A DNA stretch of 64,000 nucleotides from Akkermansia muciniphila (GTDB taxonomy: Bacteria; Verrucomicrobiota; Verrucomicrobiia; Verrucomicrobiales; DEV007), in assembly GCA_945883495.1 (NCBI GenBank), contig CAMCXS010000001.1:177017-241016 (forward strand). Direction: 5' to 3'. Below are positions 17,716 through 26,184 of the stretch, in pieces (within the stretch, counting starts at the first letter, position 1; each line of letters opens with the position of its first letter). A program made the position numbers and the translations under genes. Below the pieces are notes generated by a model. That model had not been told where the DNA came from, made no database searches, and saw only the letters and a list, made by a program, of their open reading frames with translations.

Positions 17716-18624
17716 TCAGGGCTTTGCCAAATTCACCGCCAGCATGGCGATGGGAAGATAGAGCAGCGTTCCAAAAAAGAGGCTGCGAGCTGAACCGGCG
17801 CGCCGGTCCTGCTGAAACTGAATCGCGAGGTAAATCACGAACCCCGCCGCCGCGATTCCCGGCACCGCAAACCACCAACGCGCGAGCGAAATCAGCGGAG
17901 CCCAAATGGCGAGCAAAAGCAGTGGAATCGCGCAAACCAGGGACCAAAACGCCGTGCGCCGGCCGGATTCATCCTCATTGGCGAGCATCACGAATCCAGC
18001 CTGCCGGTATTCCTCCCGGTGAATCCAGTTGATCGCGTAAAAGTGGGGCAACTGCCAAAAGAAGAGCAGGGCGAACCACCACGCCGCCCCAGCATCGAAC
18101 GCCCGGCCCGCCGCGACCCAGCCAATCACCGGCGGCAGAGCGCCCGCCACCGCACCAACGATCGTGTTCCAAGCGGAGCGGCGCTTCATCGGAGTGTAGA
18201 CGAAGATGTAAACGGCGATCGTCAACCCCGCCAGCAGCGCAGCCGGGGTGTTCACGGTATTCCCCAGATGCACAATCCCGAGCGCGCTGAGCATCCAACC
18301 AATGCCAAAGGCCCCCGGAACGGGAATCCGTCCAGCCGGCAATGGCCGGTCAGCGGTCCGGCGCATCCGGCGATCGGCATCGATCTCAAACAGCTGATTG
18401 AACACGGCCGCGCCGAACGCCGCCAGCGTGGTGCCCGCCACGGTGTGCAGGAAGCGCCAAAAATCGAATCCCACGCCCGGCGGCCAGCCGGAGAGAAACG
18501 CGGCGCCGGTGGTAGCCACGACCAGAGCACTCAGCTTGGCCTTGGTCAACGTAACCAAATCGCTCCAGGAAACTCCGCCGGCCGGAGCGCGTTCAACTGG
18601 GCCGGGAGCCTTCATGGGCCCCAT
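17716..18624 (-). CDS. ctaB: Protoheme IX farnesyltransferase
   Basis: About 302 residues from an ATG preceded by AAGGAGG. A second ATG lies nine bases further in, and the whole frame can extend to 18651. Seven to nine membrane segments are predicted. The prenyltransferase motif appears as FNQLFEIDADRRMRRTADRPLPAGRI, containing the polyprenyl-diphosphate-binding acidic cluster. It attaches a farnesyl chain to haem b to give haem O, the precursor of haem A for the cytochrome oxidase encoded upstream in the operon. The start lies just after the ctaA stop, which suggests close coupling. Confidence 0.9.
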   Translation of the reverse strand: MGPMKAPGPVERAPAGGVSWSDLVTLTKAKLSALVVATTGAAFLSGWPPGVGFDFWRFLHTVAGTTLAAFGAAVFNQLFEIDADRRMRRTADRPLPAGRIPVPGAFGIGWMLSALGIVHLGNTVNTPAALLAGLTIAVYIFVYTPMKRRSAWNTIVGAVAGALPPVIGWVAAGRAFDAGAAWWFALLFFWQLPHFYAINWIHREEYRQAGFVMLANEDESGRRTAFWSLVCAIPLLLLAIWAPLISLARWWFAVPGIAAAGFVIYLAIQFQQDRRAGSARSLFFGTLLYLPIAMLAVNLAKP

Positions 18625-18625
18625 G

Positions 18626-19645
18626 CTACGTCCCCACCGCCTCCTTGGCAACGCGCTCTGATGCGAACAACTCCAGAAGCCACCCCCAAGTCACCGAAAG
18701 CAGCACGGCCGTCAGTCCCACATGCAACACCTGGATAATCCGGAATACCCCCACATGCGCCAAGATGCCCCCCATGACCATCATCGCCAGGACGCCAATG
18801 AAGAGGAGCCGGGGCCGAATCGCACCCGGACGTTGCGAACACTGAATCCAAAACAGCAGCAGCCCCGAGGTCACCAGCAAGCTCCACGATGCGCTGCGGT
18901 GAACCAGATAAATGGTGGTCTGCTCCAAATGCTCCGTCCATTCCGCCCGCTCCAAATGTCCCGATGATTTGGCGAGTTCATCGGTCTGCTCACGCACCTG
19001 GCTGCCCAAAATCCCTTCCGCCACCAAACAAACAAAGAAGAGCAACGAAACCACGGTGATGCGGCGGCTCAACAGGCCAAACGAGGCGCCATGCCCGGTT
19101 GACTGGGGCCCTGTCAAGCGGACCGCGGTGGTGAGCAGGCAAATCAAGACGAACGCCAGCGCCATGTGCGTCGTGATGACTCCAGGTTTCAGCCCGCTGT
19201 GGACCACCTCCGCCCCAAGCCAAGCGTTGAAGACGACATCCGCCAAACTCAAAAACGCAATCAAGATCAGTAGGCCCCGATGCCTCTGAGCAAGGAACGA
19301 ACCCACAAATAGCGCTAACGTGGATAGTCCCAACGGCAACGACGTCAGCCGGTTCACAAACTCCACCCAGGTGTGCACCGGGTTGAACCGGCTCAACACC
19401 GTCTCCGGCGTGATCGTTGCGGGATCAATTCCATGGCGCTCGGCATTGCGGCGGAACCGGTCCAAGTCGAGCCGCGCCACGTCGATCTGGGTCGCCTTCC
19501 AAGGCGGAACCAAACACCCCCAGCAGGTCGGCCAATCCGGACACCCCAGACCGGAACCAGTCGCCCGGACGGTAGCTCCGACCAGAATTAACAAAATGAG
19601 CGAGGCGAGGGCGACCTGGGCGACGCGGTGGAGGAAACCCTGCAT
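18626..19645 (-). CDS. ctaA: Haem A synthase
   Basis: 339 residues, eight predicted membrane helices. The N-terminal GCPDWPTCWG stretch holds the cysteine pair typical of bacterial CtaA, and histidines in FNPVHTWVEFVNR, THMALAF, YLVHRSAS and LHVGLTAV are placed as haem ligands in paired helices of a duplicated four-helix unit. It oxidises the C8 methyl of haem O to the formyl of haem A. Together with CtaB it shows that the oxidase of this operon uses haem A. It lies directly downstream of subunit II on the same strand. Confidence 0.9.
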   Translation of the reverse strand: MQGFLHRVAQVALASLILLILVGATVRATGSGLGCPDWPTCWGCLVPPWKATQIDVARLDLDRFRRNAERHGIDPATITPETVLSRFNPVHTWVEFVNRLTSLPLGLSTLALFVGSFLAQRHRGLLILIAFLSLADVVFNAWLGAEVVHSGLKPGVITTHMALAFVLICLLTTAVRLTGPQSTGHGASFGLLSRRITVVSLLFFVCLVAEGILGSQVREQTDELAKSSGHLERAEWTEHLEQTTIYLVHRSASWSLLVTSGLLLFWIQCSQRPGAIRPRLLFIGVLAMMVMGGILAHVGVFRIIQVLHVGLTAVLLSVTWGWLLELFASERVAKEAVGT

Positions 19646-19664
19646 CCCCGGAGTCGATCCCCTC

Positions 19665-20459
19665 TCAGTTTTGGGCTACGGCCACCGCCGCGGCCTTGGC
19701 TGCCTTGCTGCGCCCGGAAGCCCAATCTTGGAACTCGGCATCTTCCACGCACTTCATTTTGGCCACCATCTTCGCATGCGCCGCACCACAAAGCTGGGCG
19801 CAAATGATGTCCCAACGTCCGGTCTTCGTCGGCACAAACCACATGGGAATCTCCATTCCGGGAATCGCGTCCTGTTGAATCCGCATGGGAACCAACGCCA
19901 AGTTGTGAATCACGTCCTTGGAGGTAACCTGGATCACCACCTTGCGATCTTTCGGAAGCATCAGCTCAGGCGACAAGAAGTCGTCTTTAGAACTCGGATC
20001 CTCCTTCACCAAACCCACCGGATTTCCGGCATCGATGCGCTCGGAGCTGACCAAACCAAACAAACCATCTTCGCCCGCGTAGTGGAAACTCCAGCGGAAC
20101 TGTTCGGCCACGGCCCGAATCCGGACCACGTCTTTATCCGTCGCGGAAGGCATGCCATCGACGCGCTCCGACCAGAGCCGGTAGGCAAAACCCAAAAGCA
20201 AGACAACCTCCACCAGCACCACCATGATTTCCAAGTGCGTGCTGAAGTGAGAAGTGATTCCCTTGTAACTCGCCTTCGGGTTGGCTTTCCGGCGGAACTT
20301 CAACAATGTCACTGTAAAAAACAGAGACCAACCGACGAACAGGACCAGCATGAACCAGTGCACCACCTCATTCATGTGGTCAATTTGACCGGCGTGGTGC
20401 GAGGCGGCCTCCGGTTGCCCGAGAAACTTGGTGATGCTGAATGCGAGGATTGGATCCAT
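19665..20459 (-). CDS. coxB: Cytochrome c oxidase subunit II
   Basis: 264 residues from MDPILAFSI; the frame could extend to a GTG at 20522, but that would overlap the preceding small gene. Two membrane helices (about 30-52 and 73-95) are followed by a cupredoxin domain. The CuA site is CAQLCGAAHAKM near residue 220, with the first histidine in DVIHNLAL. The usual Glu between the cysteines is Gln here. No haem-binding motif follows, so this is an aa3-type rather than a fused caa3-type subunit; separate c-type haem proteins are encoded in the operon. It accepts electrons from cytochrome c and passes them to haem a. Confidence 0.9.
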   Translation of the reverse strand: MDPILAFSITKFLGQPEAASHHAGQIDHMNEVVHWFMLVLFVGWSLFFTVTLLKFRRKANPKASYKGITSHFSTHLEIMVVLVEVVLLLGFAYRLWSERVDGMPSATDKDVVRIRAVAEQFRWSFHYAGEDGLFGLVSSERIDAGNPVGLVKEDPSSKDDFLSPELMLPKDRKVVIQVTSKDVIHNLALVPMRIQQDAIPGMEIPMWFVPTKTGRWDIICAQLCGAAHAKMVAKMKCVEDAEFQDWASGRSKAAKAAAVAVAQN

Positions 20460-20481
20460 GGACAGTGACAAGGGAAAGGAT

Positions 20482-20685
20482 TCAGGAAGGAGTGTTCTCC
20501 TCAAGCGAGTGACGCTCACCACGAGCGAAACGGACCATCAAACTGACAACGCCGCCACCGACGGCACCGAGCATCGCGATCATCACAACGATGGCGAGAT
20601 TCGCGGCGGAAGTGACCGGTGAGTTCGGGTCAAACTTGCAGGACGGGCAAGCCAATAATGTCTCCAAAGCGCTGGCGAGTATCAT
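20482..20685 (-). CDS. Small CxxC single-helix membrane protein in the oxidase operon
   Basis: A 67-residue protein from MILASALETLLA. An N-terminal Cys13-x2-Cys16 (CPSC) precedes one membrane helix at about 29-50 and a short charged tail. The start at 20685 avoids a poor extension to 20802. I recognise no family. Its place between oxidase subunits IV and II, and a CxxC near the membrane, suggest an accessory or assembly role such as metal delivery, but that is only inference from position. Confidence 0.55.
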   Translation of the reverse strand: MILASALETLLACPSCKFDPNSPVTSAANLAIVVMIAMLGAVGGGVVSLMVRFARGERHSLEENTPS

Positions 20686-20702
20686 GAGCAACCTCCAGGG
20701 TT

Positions 20703-20906
20703 TCAGGTGATAATGTGGCGTGACTTCCGGACAAACCACACTCCGTAAACTATCAAAAGGACACCAAGGAGGGTGCTCCCAGCACCTCCAACGCGCCCCC
20801 AAGAGCCCACCACATCCACGGGAGCCGTCATCGCCCAGAAACCGAACCCCAGCGTGCAGAGGATCGACATGGCGATGAAAACGTAGTGGAAGTGCTTCAG
20901 GTCCAT
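20703..20906 (-). CDS. Small two-helix membrane protein in the oxidase operon
   Basis: A 67-residue protein with two hydrophobic segments (about 7-27 and 43-60) separated by a Gly-rich turn, and a basic tail VRKSRHIIT. No family recognised. It begins 12 bases after the subunit IV gene and ends 17 bases before the CxxC small protein, so it is co-transcribed and probably translated as an accessory oxidase polypeptide. Confidence 0.55.
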   Translation of the reverse strand: MDLKHFHYVFIAMSILCTLGFGFWAMTAPVDVVGSWGRVGGAGSTLLGVLLIVYGVWFVRKSRHIIT

Positions 20907-20918
20907 CGAAGGAAACGA

Positions 20919-21338
20919 TTAATGGTGCGCCTCAACGTGAGCAGATGCCGGAGCGGCCTCGGCTCCAGCGGACTCAGCAGTAAAATCCACGACGCGCTGC
21001 TCATCGACGACGTCGGCGTGTGGCAGAATCGGATTGTGTTGCGCAAAAAGAGTCAAGCCCATGAGACCAACCGCGAACGCGACCGTGAACAACAGCACCT
21101 TGTAGATCAAACCGCGCTCATGGTTTAAGTGCATGAAAATCAGCATCACCAAGCTCGACTTGAACGTCGCGATCACCAAGCCGAAGGCAATATCCGGGGC
21201 ATCGACACCGGGAACCCCGAAATCGAAGAACGGCACGGTGCGGACCAAGACGGTGACGATGGTAAATACAAACAGCGTGGCCCCTACCATGAGGTAGGTC
21301 TTCACGTGCTTCTGGATGTCTTCTGTGGAGGATTCCAT
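20919..21338 (-). CDS. Cytochrome c oxidase subunit IV (CoxD/CyoD-like)
   Basis: 139 residues with three membrane helices, the layout of the prokaryotic oxidase subunit IV family. VKTYLMVGATLFVFTIVTVLV starts the first helix, and FKSSLVMLIFMHLNHERG contains the conserved Lys and the MHL segment. The C-terminal tail is Ala/Glu-rich and ends in histidines, longer than usual. It probably stabilises subunits I and III. It follows subunit III by 22 bases. Confidence 0.82.
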   Translation of the reverse strand: MESSTEDIQKHVKTYLMVGATLFVFTIVTVLVRTVPFFDFGVPGVDAPDIAFGLVIATFKSSLVMLIFMHLNHERGLIYKVLLFTVAFAVGLMGLTLFAQHNPILPHADVVDEQRVVDFTAESAGAEAAPASAHVEAHH

Positions 21339-21360
21339 GTCGGGACAGTTTTCGGTCAGC

Positions 21361-22731
21361 TCACATCAAATACATGATCGGGAAGAGGAAGATCCAGACC
21401 AGGTCAACGAAGTGCCAGAAGAGCCCGCCGACCTCGACGCGATTGGCGAGGTGCTCGGGGTTCTTGCGATACAACTTACGGCCGAAGAAAAGGAAATAAG
21501 CCAGGACGAGCGCACCGCCAATGACGTGCAGACCGTGCAGAGCGGTCATCGTAAAATAAATAGCGTAGTAAGTGCCGAACTTCGGTCCATGGGCCCCCAT
21601 GAACGAGATGTCACTGCCCTTGATGGACACAACCGGAGCGTGATGTCCACCGTGTCCGTCGGAAGAGCCATGATCGCTGGCCTTCTCCTTGCCGTGCTCA
21701 GCTTCGCCGCCGTGTTCGGCCACCGCATGAGGATGCTGCCAGATCCTCAACTGACGTCCGGGCAAGGTGCCGCCCTTCTCGAGGAAGTGCTGGTGCAAAG
21801 GATCACTCAGCTTCTCCTTTTTATGTTGCTCGTAGCCAGCCTTAAAGCCCTCGCCCAAATAGGACCAAGCCAGCGCCTTCTCCTCATCGCGAACCATCTG
21901 AAGATCGACCGTATGGACCTCGATGTCTACGGTGTCATCGATTAGCTTGCCCTGGAGCTCATTTCCGCGGAAGAAGGGAACCCGGTCCGCGAAAACACGC
22001 TTACCGAAAACTTCCTTCAAGCGGAACTGGAAAGTCACGGGCTTGACGAACTCAACGGCAACACGGCGCTCCGCAGGGTTGGCGGCAGCGTACGCATCCA
22101 ACCAGTTCGAGAGTTCAGGAACCCCCTTGACCTCCTTGCCATCAGGAGCCTTCACCGCCAACTCGGCCCCATCCTTAAGGACCGCGAAGTCGATGAAATA
22201 CGGATCGATCTTGCGAAACACACCTGTCTTATCCAACGAAAAGACCGCCTTTGTGGCTTCGAACGTCACATAATCTCCAGGGCAATGATGCTTCTCATCC
22301 GTCACCAAGGCACCATCCAAAAGCGTCCCATCCGTAAGCCGGGCCCCAAAGTGATGATTCAACTTGGAGTTGTACTCGATCGTCTTGACCGCCATGAAAG
22401 CTGCCGCGCAGATCAACACGAGCGACATATACATCTGATACGCACCGTAGCGCCGCATCTTGAGTTGAGCCCATGCCAAGACGACAAATACGCTCGAGGC
22501 GATGAGAACCAGCGTGTTCAGGAAGCCCAGCCAGATAAACGGACCGTGAACGTAAACGGCATCAGGCCAGGGCAGATCCACCCCTTCCCGCACGCCAGCA
22601 CGCAGGAAGACATAGCCGGAGAATAGACCGCCGAACAACATCACCTCGGAGGCGAGGAAGAGCCAAATCCCAACCTTGGCGTTGTAGAGCCCGGTATCAC
22701 GCCGGGCGGAGACTGTATAAGGAATTTCCAT
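21361..22731 (-). CDS. coxC: Cytochrome c oxidase subunit III with a large insertion
   Basis: 456 residues, about twice the usual length of a five-helix subunit III. The first three helices (about 19-43, 66-88, 97-119) include WLFLASEVMLFGGLFSGY. The last two (about 386-417 and 432-455) include TALHGLHVIGG and GLFWHFVDLVWIFLF. Between them lies residues 121-384, an insertion of about 240 residues with no membrane helix, containing mixed beta-type sequence and a histidine-rich stretch near 333-364. Helix parity puts it on the periplasmic side. The rest is canonical. The extra domain is not one I recognise. Confidence 0.88.
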   Translation of the reverse strand: MEIPYTVSARRDTGLYNAKVGIWLFLASEVMLFGGLFSGYVFLRAGVREGVDLPWPDAVYVHGPFIWLGFLNTLVLIASSVFVVLAWAQLKMRRYGAYQMYMSLVLICAAAFMAVKTIEYNSKLNHHFGARLTDGTLLDGALVTDEKHHCPGDYVTFEATKAVFSLDKTGVFRKIDPYFIDFAVLKDGAELAVKAPDGKEVKGVPELSNWLDAYAAANPAERRVAVEFVKPVTFQFRLKEVFGKRVFADRVPFFRGNELQGKLIDDTVDIEVHTVDLQMVRDEEKALAWSYLGEGFKAGYEQHKKEKLSDPLHQHFLEKGGTLPGRQLRIWQHPHAVAEHGGEAEHGKEKASDHGSSDGHGGHHAPVVSIKGSDISFMGAHGPKFGTYYAIYFTMTALHGLHVIGGALVLAYFLFFGRKLYRKNPEHLANRVEVGGLFWHFVDLVWIFLFPIMYLM

Positions 22732-22769
22732 GTGTCGCGGGTTTCGTTGAAACGCGGGCGGTGTTTAGG

Positions 22770-24689
22770 TCAATGCAGGGTCGGCAATGGACGGGTTTCA
22801 GTCACACGGGTATCCGGCTCAAACTGCGGGGTGAAGTCACGCTCCGCACCGGGCACGCTGTACTCATAGGGGCCACGATACGCCACGGGTTCGCGGTCAA
22901 AGTTTCCATGGGGAGGAGGCGTCGGACACATCCACTCCAGAGTGGTTCCCTGCCACGGATTCCGCTCGTCGGACTTAGCCCCGCGGAACATGCTCATGAA
23001 GAAGTTGATGATAAAGGGGATCTGAGCCAGCGCCAGCAGGAAGGCCCCGGCCGAGGTGAGCAGGTTCAAATTAATCACTTCAACCGGCAGAGCCTCGCCA
23101 CCGCGGAAGATCGCGTTGAAAAGCACAGCCAGCGGGTGTCCCTGCTCCAGATAAACCTGGCTGGAGACCTGCTCATACGCCGCTCCGCCGTCATACGCGC
23201 GGCGGTGCATCCCCGCCATCCCCTGGATGAACATCGGAGCGAAGATCAGGTTCATGCAAATCAGCGAAGGCCAAAAGTGCAAGTGCCCCAAGAGATTGTT
23301 CATCTGGCGGCCCGTCTGCTTCGGGTACCAATAATAAATGCCAGCAAACAGCGCAAAAATCGTTCCCGGAGCTACGACGTAGTGGAAGTGACCGATCACG
23401 TAGTAGGTGTCGTGCAAGTGCAGGTCGAGTAGGTTGAACGCGAGCGGCAAGCCCGTCAGTCCGCCAATCCCGAACATCGGAATGAACGCAGTCGCCCAGA
23501 GCATCGGCATGGTGAAACGGATCGAACCACCCCACATCGACAGGAGAATGGAAGTGATGAGGATCACTGAGGGCACTGAAATCAACACCGTGGTGGTCTG
23601 GAAGAAGGTCGAAATGGCCGTCCCCATCCCGGTCAGGTACATGTGGTGCGCCCACACAATGAAACTCAGGAAGCCGAGGACCAGAACCGCCCCCACCATG
23701 GTTTTGTAACCCCAAAGCGGCTTGCGCGTGTTGTTGGCAACGATCTCGGCCACAATGCCGATCCCGGGAAGGATCAAAACATAGACCTCAGGGTGTCCCA
23801 GGAACCAGAAAAGGTGTTGGTAAAGAAGCGGGCTTCCCCCGCCAGCGGCCTCGACTACTTGACCGCCCACATACAGACCAGTCGGAATGAAGAAACTCGT
23901 CCCCGCGAGGCGGTCCATCAACTGCATCACCGCAGCGACCTCAAGCGGCGGGAACGCCAGGAGCAGAAGGAAACCGGTCACCAACTGCGCCCAGCAGAAG
24001 AATGGAAGTCGCATCCAAGTCATCCCCTTGGCGCGGAGGTTGATGATCGTCGTGATGAAGTTCACCGCGCCGAGAAGCGACGACGTGATTAGAAACACCA
24101 TCGCCAAAAGCCACTGGGTCTGACTCGTCCAGAACAAGTCCCGATACTGCTGGTCGGTGATGTTCGCCAAGGGCGAGTAGTTCGTCCAACCGGACTTCGC
24201 GGCTCCAGAATCAAGGAAGAAGCTGGCAAACATCATCAAGCCACCGACCAGATACAGCCAGTAACTCGCCATGTTCAGCCGCGGGAAAGCCATGTCCGGA
24301 GCCCCAATTTGCAGTGGGGTGACGTAGTTGCCGAATGCACCAAACGCGAGGGGCACCACGCCGAGGAACACCATGATCGTGCCATGCATGGCGCCGAACA
24401 TGTTGTAAAGGTCACCGGTCACCAAGCCGTCGTCTCCAATCCACTTGTTGAAGAACGGCCAATCCCCCACCATCGGCAGCGGGCGATCTGGATAAGCGAT
24501 GCTCCATCGCATTACCATCATGAGGAAGAATCCGATCGCCAGGAAGATCAACGACGTGATCCCATACTGGACCCCGATAACTTTGTGGTCGGTAGAAAAC
24601 AGATACTTCTGCCAAAACGAAAGCTCGTGATGATCGTGATCATCATGGTGTTCGTGGGCTCCTGGGTGGGCTGCCTCGGTTGCGCTCAT
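22770..24689 (-). CDS. coxA: Cytochrome c oxidase subunit I, K-channel lysine absent
   Basis: 639 residues, haem-copper oxidase type A. His102 and His436 are low-spin haem a ligands, His434 the haem a3 ligand, and His299, His348 and His349 the CuB ligands. The cross-linked Tyr303 and Glu301 lie in GHPEVY, and D-channel Asp132 and Asn139 are kept in APDMAFPRLN. In the next helix, at the place of the K-channel lysine of type A enzymes, the sequence reads VPSVILITSILLSMWGG with Leu377 instead of Lys. The N-terminus is His/Asp-rich. It reduces oxygen to water. It is the fourth gene after the CcoN-like gene, counting the CcoN-like gene itself as the first. Confidence 0.93.
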   Translation of the reverse strand: MSATEAAHPGAHEHHDDHDHHELSFWQKYLFSTDHKVIGVQYGITSLIFLAIGFFLMMVMRWSIAYPDRPLPMVGDWPFFNKWIGDDGLVTGDLYNMFGAMHGTIMVFLGVVPLAFGAFGNYVTPLQIGAPDMAFPRLNMASYWLYLVGGLMMFASFFLDSGAAKSGWTNYSPLANITDQQYRDLFWTSQTQWLLAMVFLITSSLLGAVNFITTIINLRAKGMTWMRLPFFCWAQLVTGFLLLLAFPPLEVAAVMQLMDRLAGTSFFIPTGLYVGGQVVEAAGGGSPLLYQHLFWFLGHPEVYVLILPGIGIVAEIVANNTRKPLWGYKTMVGAVLVLGFLSFIVWAHHMYLTGMGTAISTFFQTTTVLISVPSVILITSILLSMWGGSIRFTMPMLWATAFIPMFGIGGLTGLPLAFNLLDLHLHDTYYVIGHFHYVVAPGTIFALFAGIYYWYPKQTGRQMNNLLGHLHFWPSLICMNLIFAPMFIQGMAGMHRRAYDGGAAYEQVSSQVYLEQGHPLAVLFNAIFRGGEALPVEVINLNLLTSAGAFLLALAQIPFIINFFMSMFRGAKSDERNPWQGTTLEWMCPTPPPHGNFDREPVAYRGPYEYSVPGAERDFTPQFEPDTRVTETRPLPTLH

Positions 24690-24758
24690 AGGAATTTGCA
24701 GGTCAGAAATGGTTCGTTTCTCGGTGCTATCGGGACGCTCCAGAATGGTTTTTCACGA

Positions 24759-25514
24759 TCAGGAACCTGCCGGAGCCGCCCCCGGTGCCAAGCCAGTTTG
24801 TGGGTCAACTTCAGCCCCCGGCAACATCGCGTCCGCCGGAATTGCCAGCAACTCGGCTTCGCTCCAAGGTTGCACCCGCGATCCGTACTTCTCCCGAGCA
24901 TACTTCACCATCTCTTCCGTGACGATGGATCCGCTGTTCCCCCAATTGCGCCGGATGTAAGTCATCACTTGCGCAAGTTGCTTGTCACTCAACAGCGCGC
25001 CCTGGGCGGGCATCACCCCATTATAGACCTGGCCCTTCACGCTCAAGGCCCCCATAATGCCAGGGAACATGATGGCTCCAAGCCGCTCAGTTCCCTGATT
25101 CACCCACTCCGAACCAGCCAGAGGCGGGAACTGGCCCACCAAACCGTTTCCGTTCGGCTGGTGACAGGCGGCGCAAGTCGCATAAACCTCTTTGCCGTCT
25201 TCCATCCAGCGATCGATCCAAGGACGATTGTCCTGCTTGATCTCGAAGCCCGGAATTACCGGACGCGGAGCCGCCTCGTAATTGGCCACTGCGTAAGTCT
25301 GACGGAGGTCAAAACCTCCATTATAGGCCCCCAAATAGGTGCCGCCCAATACGAGAATCAAGCCGCCAGTGACGACCGCAATCATCGACACTGGTTGGAA
25401 CGCGGACAACGGCTCACGCTTCTCTCGCTGCACCGCGGCATGAATCTCCGCGACGCTGGAGCGCTCACCGTAATCAAGGTGAGTGGTATCTGGATTCGGA
25501 AGTTCTTCGTTCAT
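24759..25514 (-). CDS. Membrane-anchored monohaem cytochrome c
   Basis: 251 residues with an N-terminal cytoplasmic segment, one membrane helix (about 43-62) and a periplasmic cytochrome domain with Cys114, Cys117 and His118. Later Met residues in MPAQGALLSDKQLAQVMTYIRR, a typical class I cytochrome C-terminal helix, offer the sixth ligand. It stands between CcoO-like and subunit I genes, as a CcoP-like or caa3-type donor would. A tail of about 45 residues after the haem domain is acidic and Pro-rich. It is the probable electron carrier to the CuA site. Confidence 0.82.
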   Translation of the reverse strand: MNEELPNPDTTHLDYGERSSVAEIHAAVQREKREPLSAFQPVSMIAVVTGGLILVLGGTYLGAYNGGFDLRQTYAVANYEAAPRPVIPGFEIKQDNRPWIDRWMEDGKEVYATCAACHQPNGNGLVGQFPPLAGSEWVNQGTERLGAIMFPGIMGALSVKGQVYNGVMPAQGALLSDKQLAQVMTYIRRNWGNSGSIVTEEMVKYAREKYGSRVQPWSEAELLAIPADAMLPGAEVDPQTGLAPGAAPAGS

Positions 25515-25533
25515 CAGCGAAATTGGGCCGGGA

Positions 25534-26184
25534 TTACTTGGCCGCGATGCTCTTTGGCACCTTTTGATCCTTCTTCATGCTCAAGAGATAGCCTACGAGA
25601 GCCTTGGCTTCCCCACTGGGCACCACTTCATAGCGGCTCCCTTCGCGCTCCACCACGTCCACCGCCAGCTCGGACACTTGGCCAATCACCGGACGGGAAA
25701 TGAAGAGATTCGGGAACGACGGCATGATCGAAGCAGGAACCACCTTCCGCGGACTATAGAGGTGATCGTAGTGCCACTTCGTATCCGTGATCCGATGCCC
25801 GACATTGCTGAGGTCCGGACCATTGCGCTGCACCCCGAGATACGCATAGCGCTCACCAATGTAATCAAACGGCAATGTTTCGCGAGCCAAACCGTCCTCC
25901 TCGCGTCCAGACCAGCCAGAACGCCAGCGGTCCGTACCTGCATAGGTTGGTCGGATCATCTGCGTATGGCAATAGGCACAACCATTCGACGCATACACCT
26001 TAGCCCCAGATGAGAGGAAAGCCCTCCCAGTCGGGAACACGGCATCCTTCGTATCGTCCTCCTTCGCATACGCAACCTCGGTAACGATCGATTTCAACCG
26101 AGCGTTGGGATATACGATCAATCCAAGCCATGGCAGAACGAAGGCCAGGGCAAGAAGGGTCAGGAAAGGCTTCAGGCTATTCAT
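25534..26184 (-). CDS. CcoO-like monohaem cytochrome c (cbb3 subunit II homologue)
   Basis: 216 residues. An N-terminal helix (about 6-25) is followed by a cytochrome domain with Cys69, Cys72 and His73, then TQMIRP, RYAYLGVQRNGPDLSNVGHRITD and SIMPSFPNLF, all hallmarks of CcoO, including the Met that can serve as axial ligand. The haem site is therefore intact even though the neighbouring CcoN-like subunit has lost its metal ligands. Its start overlaps the end of the CcoN-like gene by four bases, which implies translational coupling and a fixed complex of the two. Confidence 0.82.
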   Translation of the reverse strand: MNSLKPFLTLLALAFVLPWLGLIVYPNARLKSIVTEVAYAKEDDTKDAVFPTGRAFLSSGAKVYASNGCAYCHTQMIRPTYAGTDRWRSGWSGREEDGLARETLPFDYIGERYAYLGVQRNGPDLSNVGHRITDTKWHYDHLYSPRKVVPASIMPSFPNLFISRPVIGQVSELAVDVVEREGSRYEVVPSGEAKALVGYLLSMKKDQKVPKSIAAK

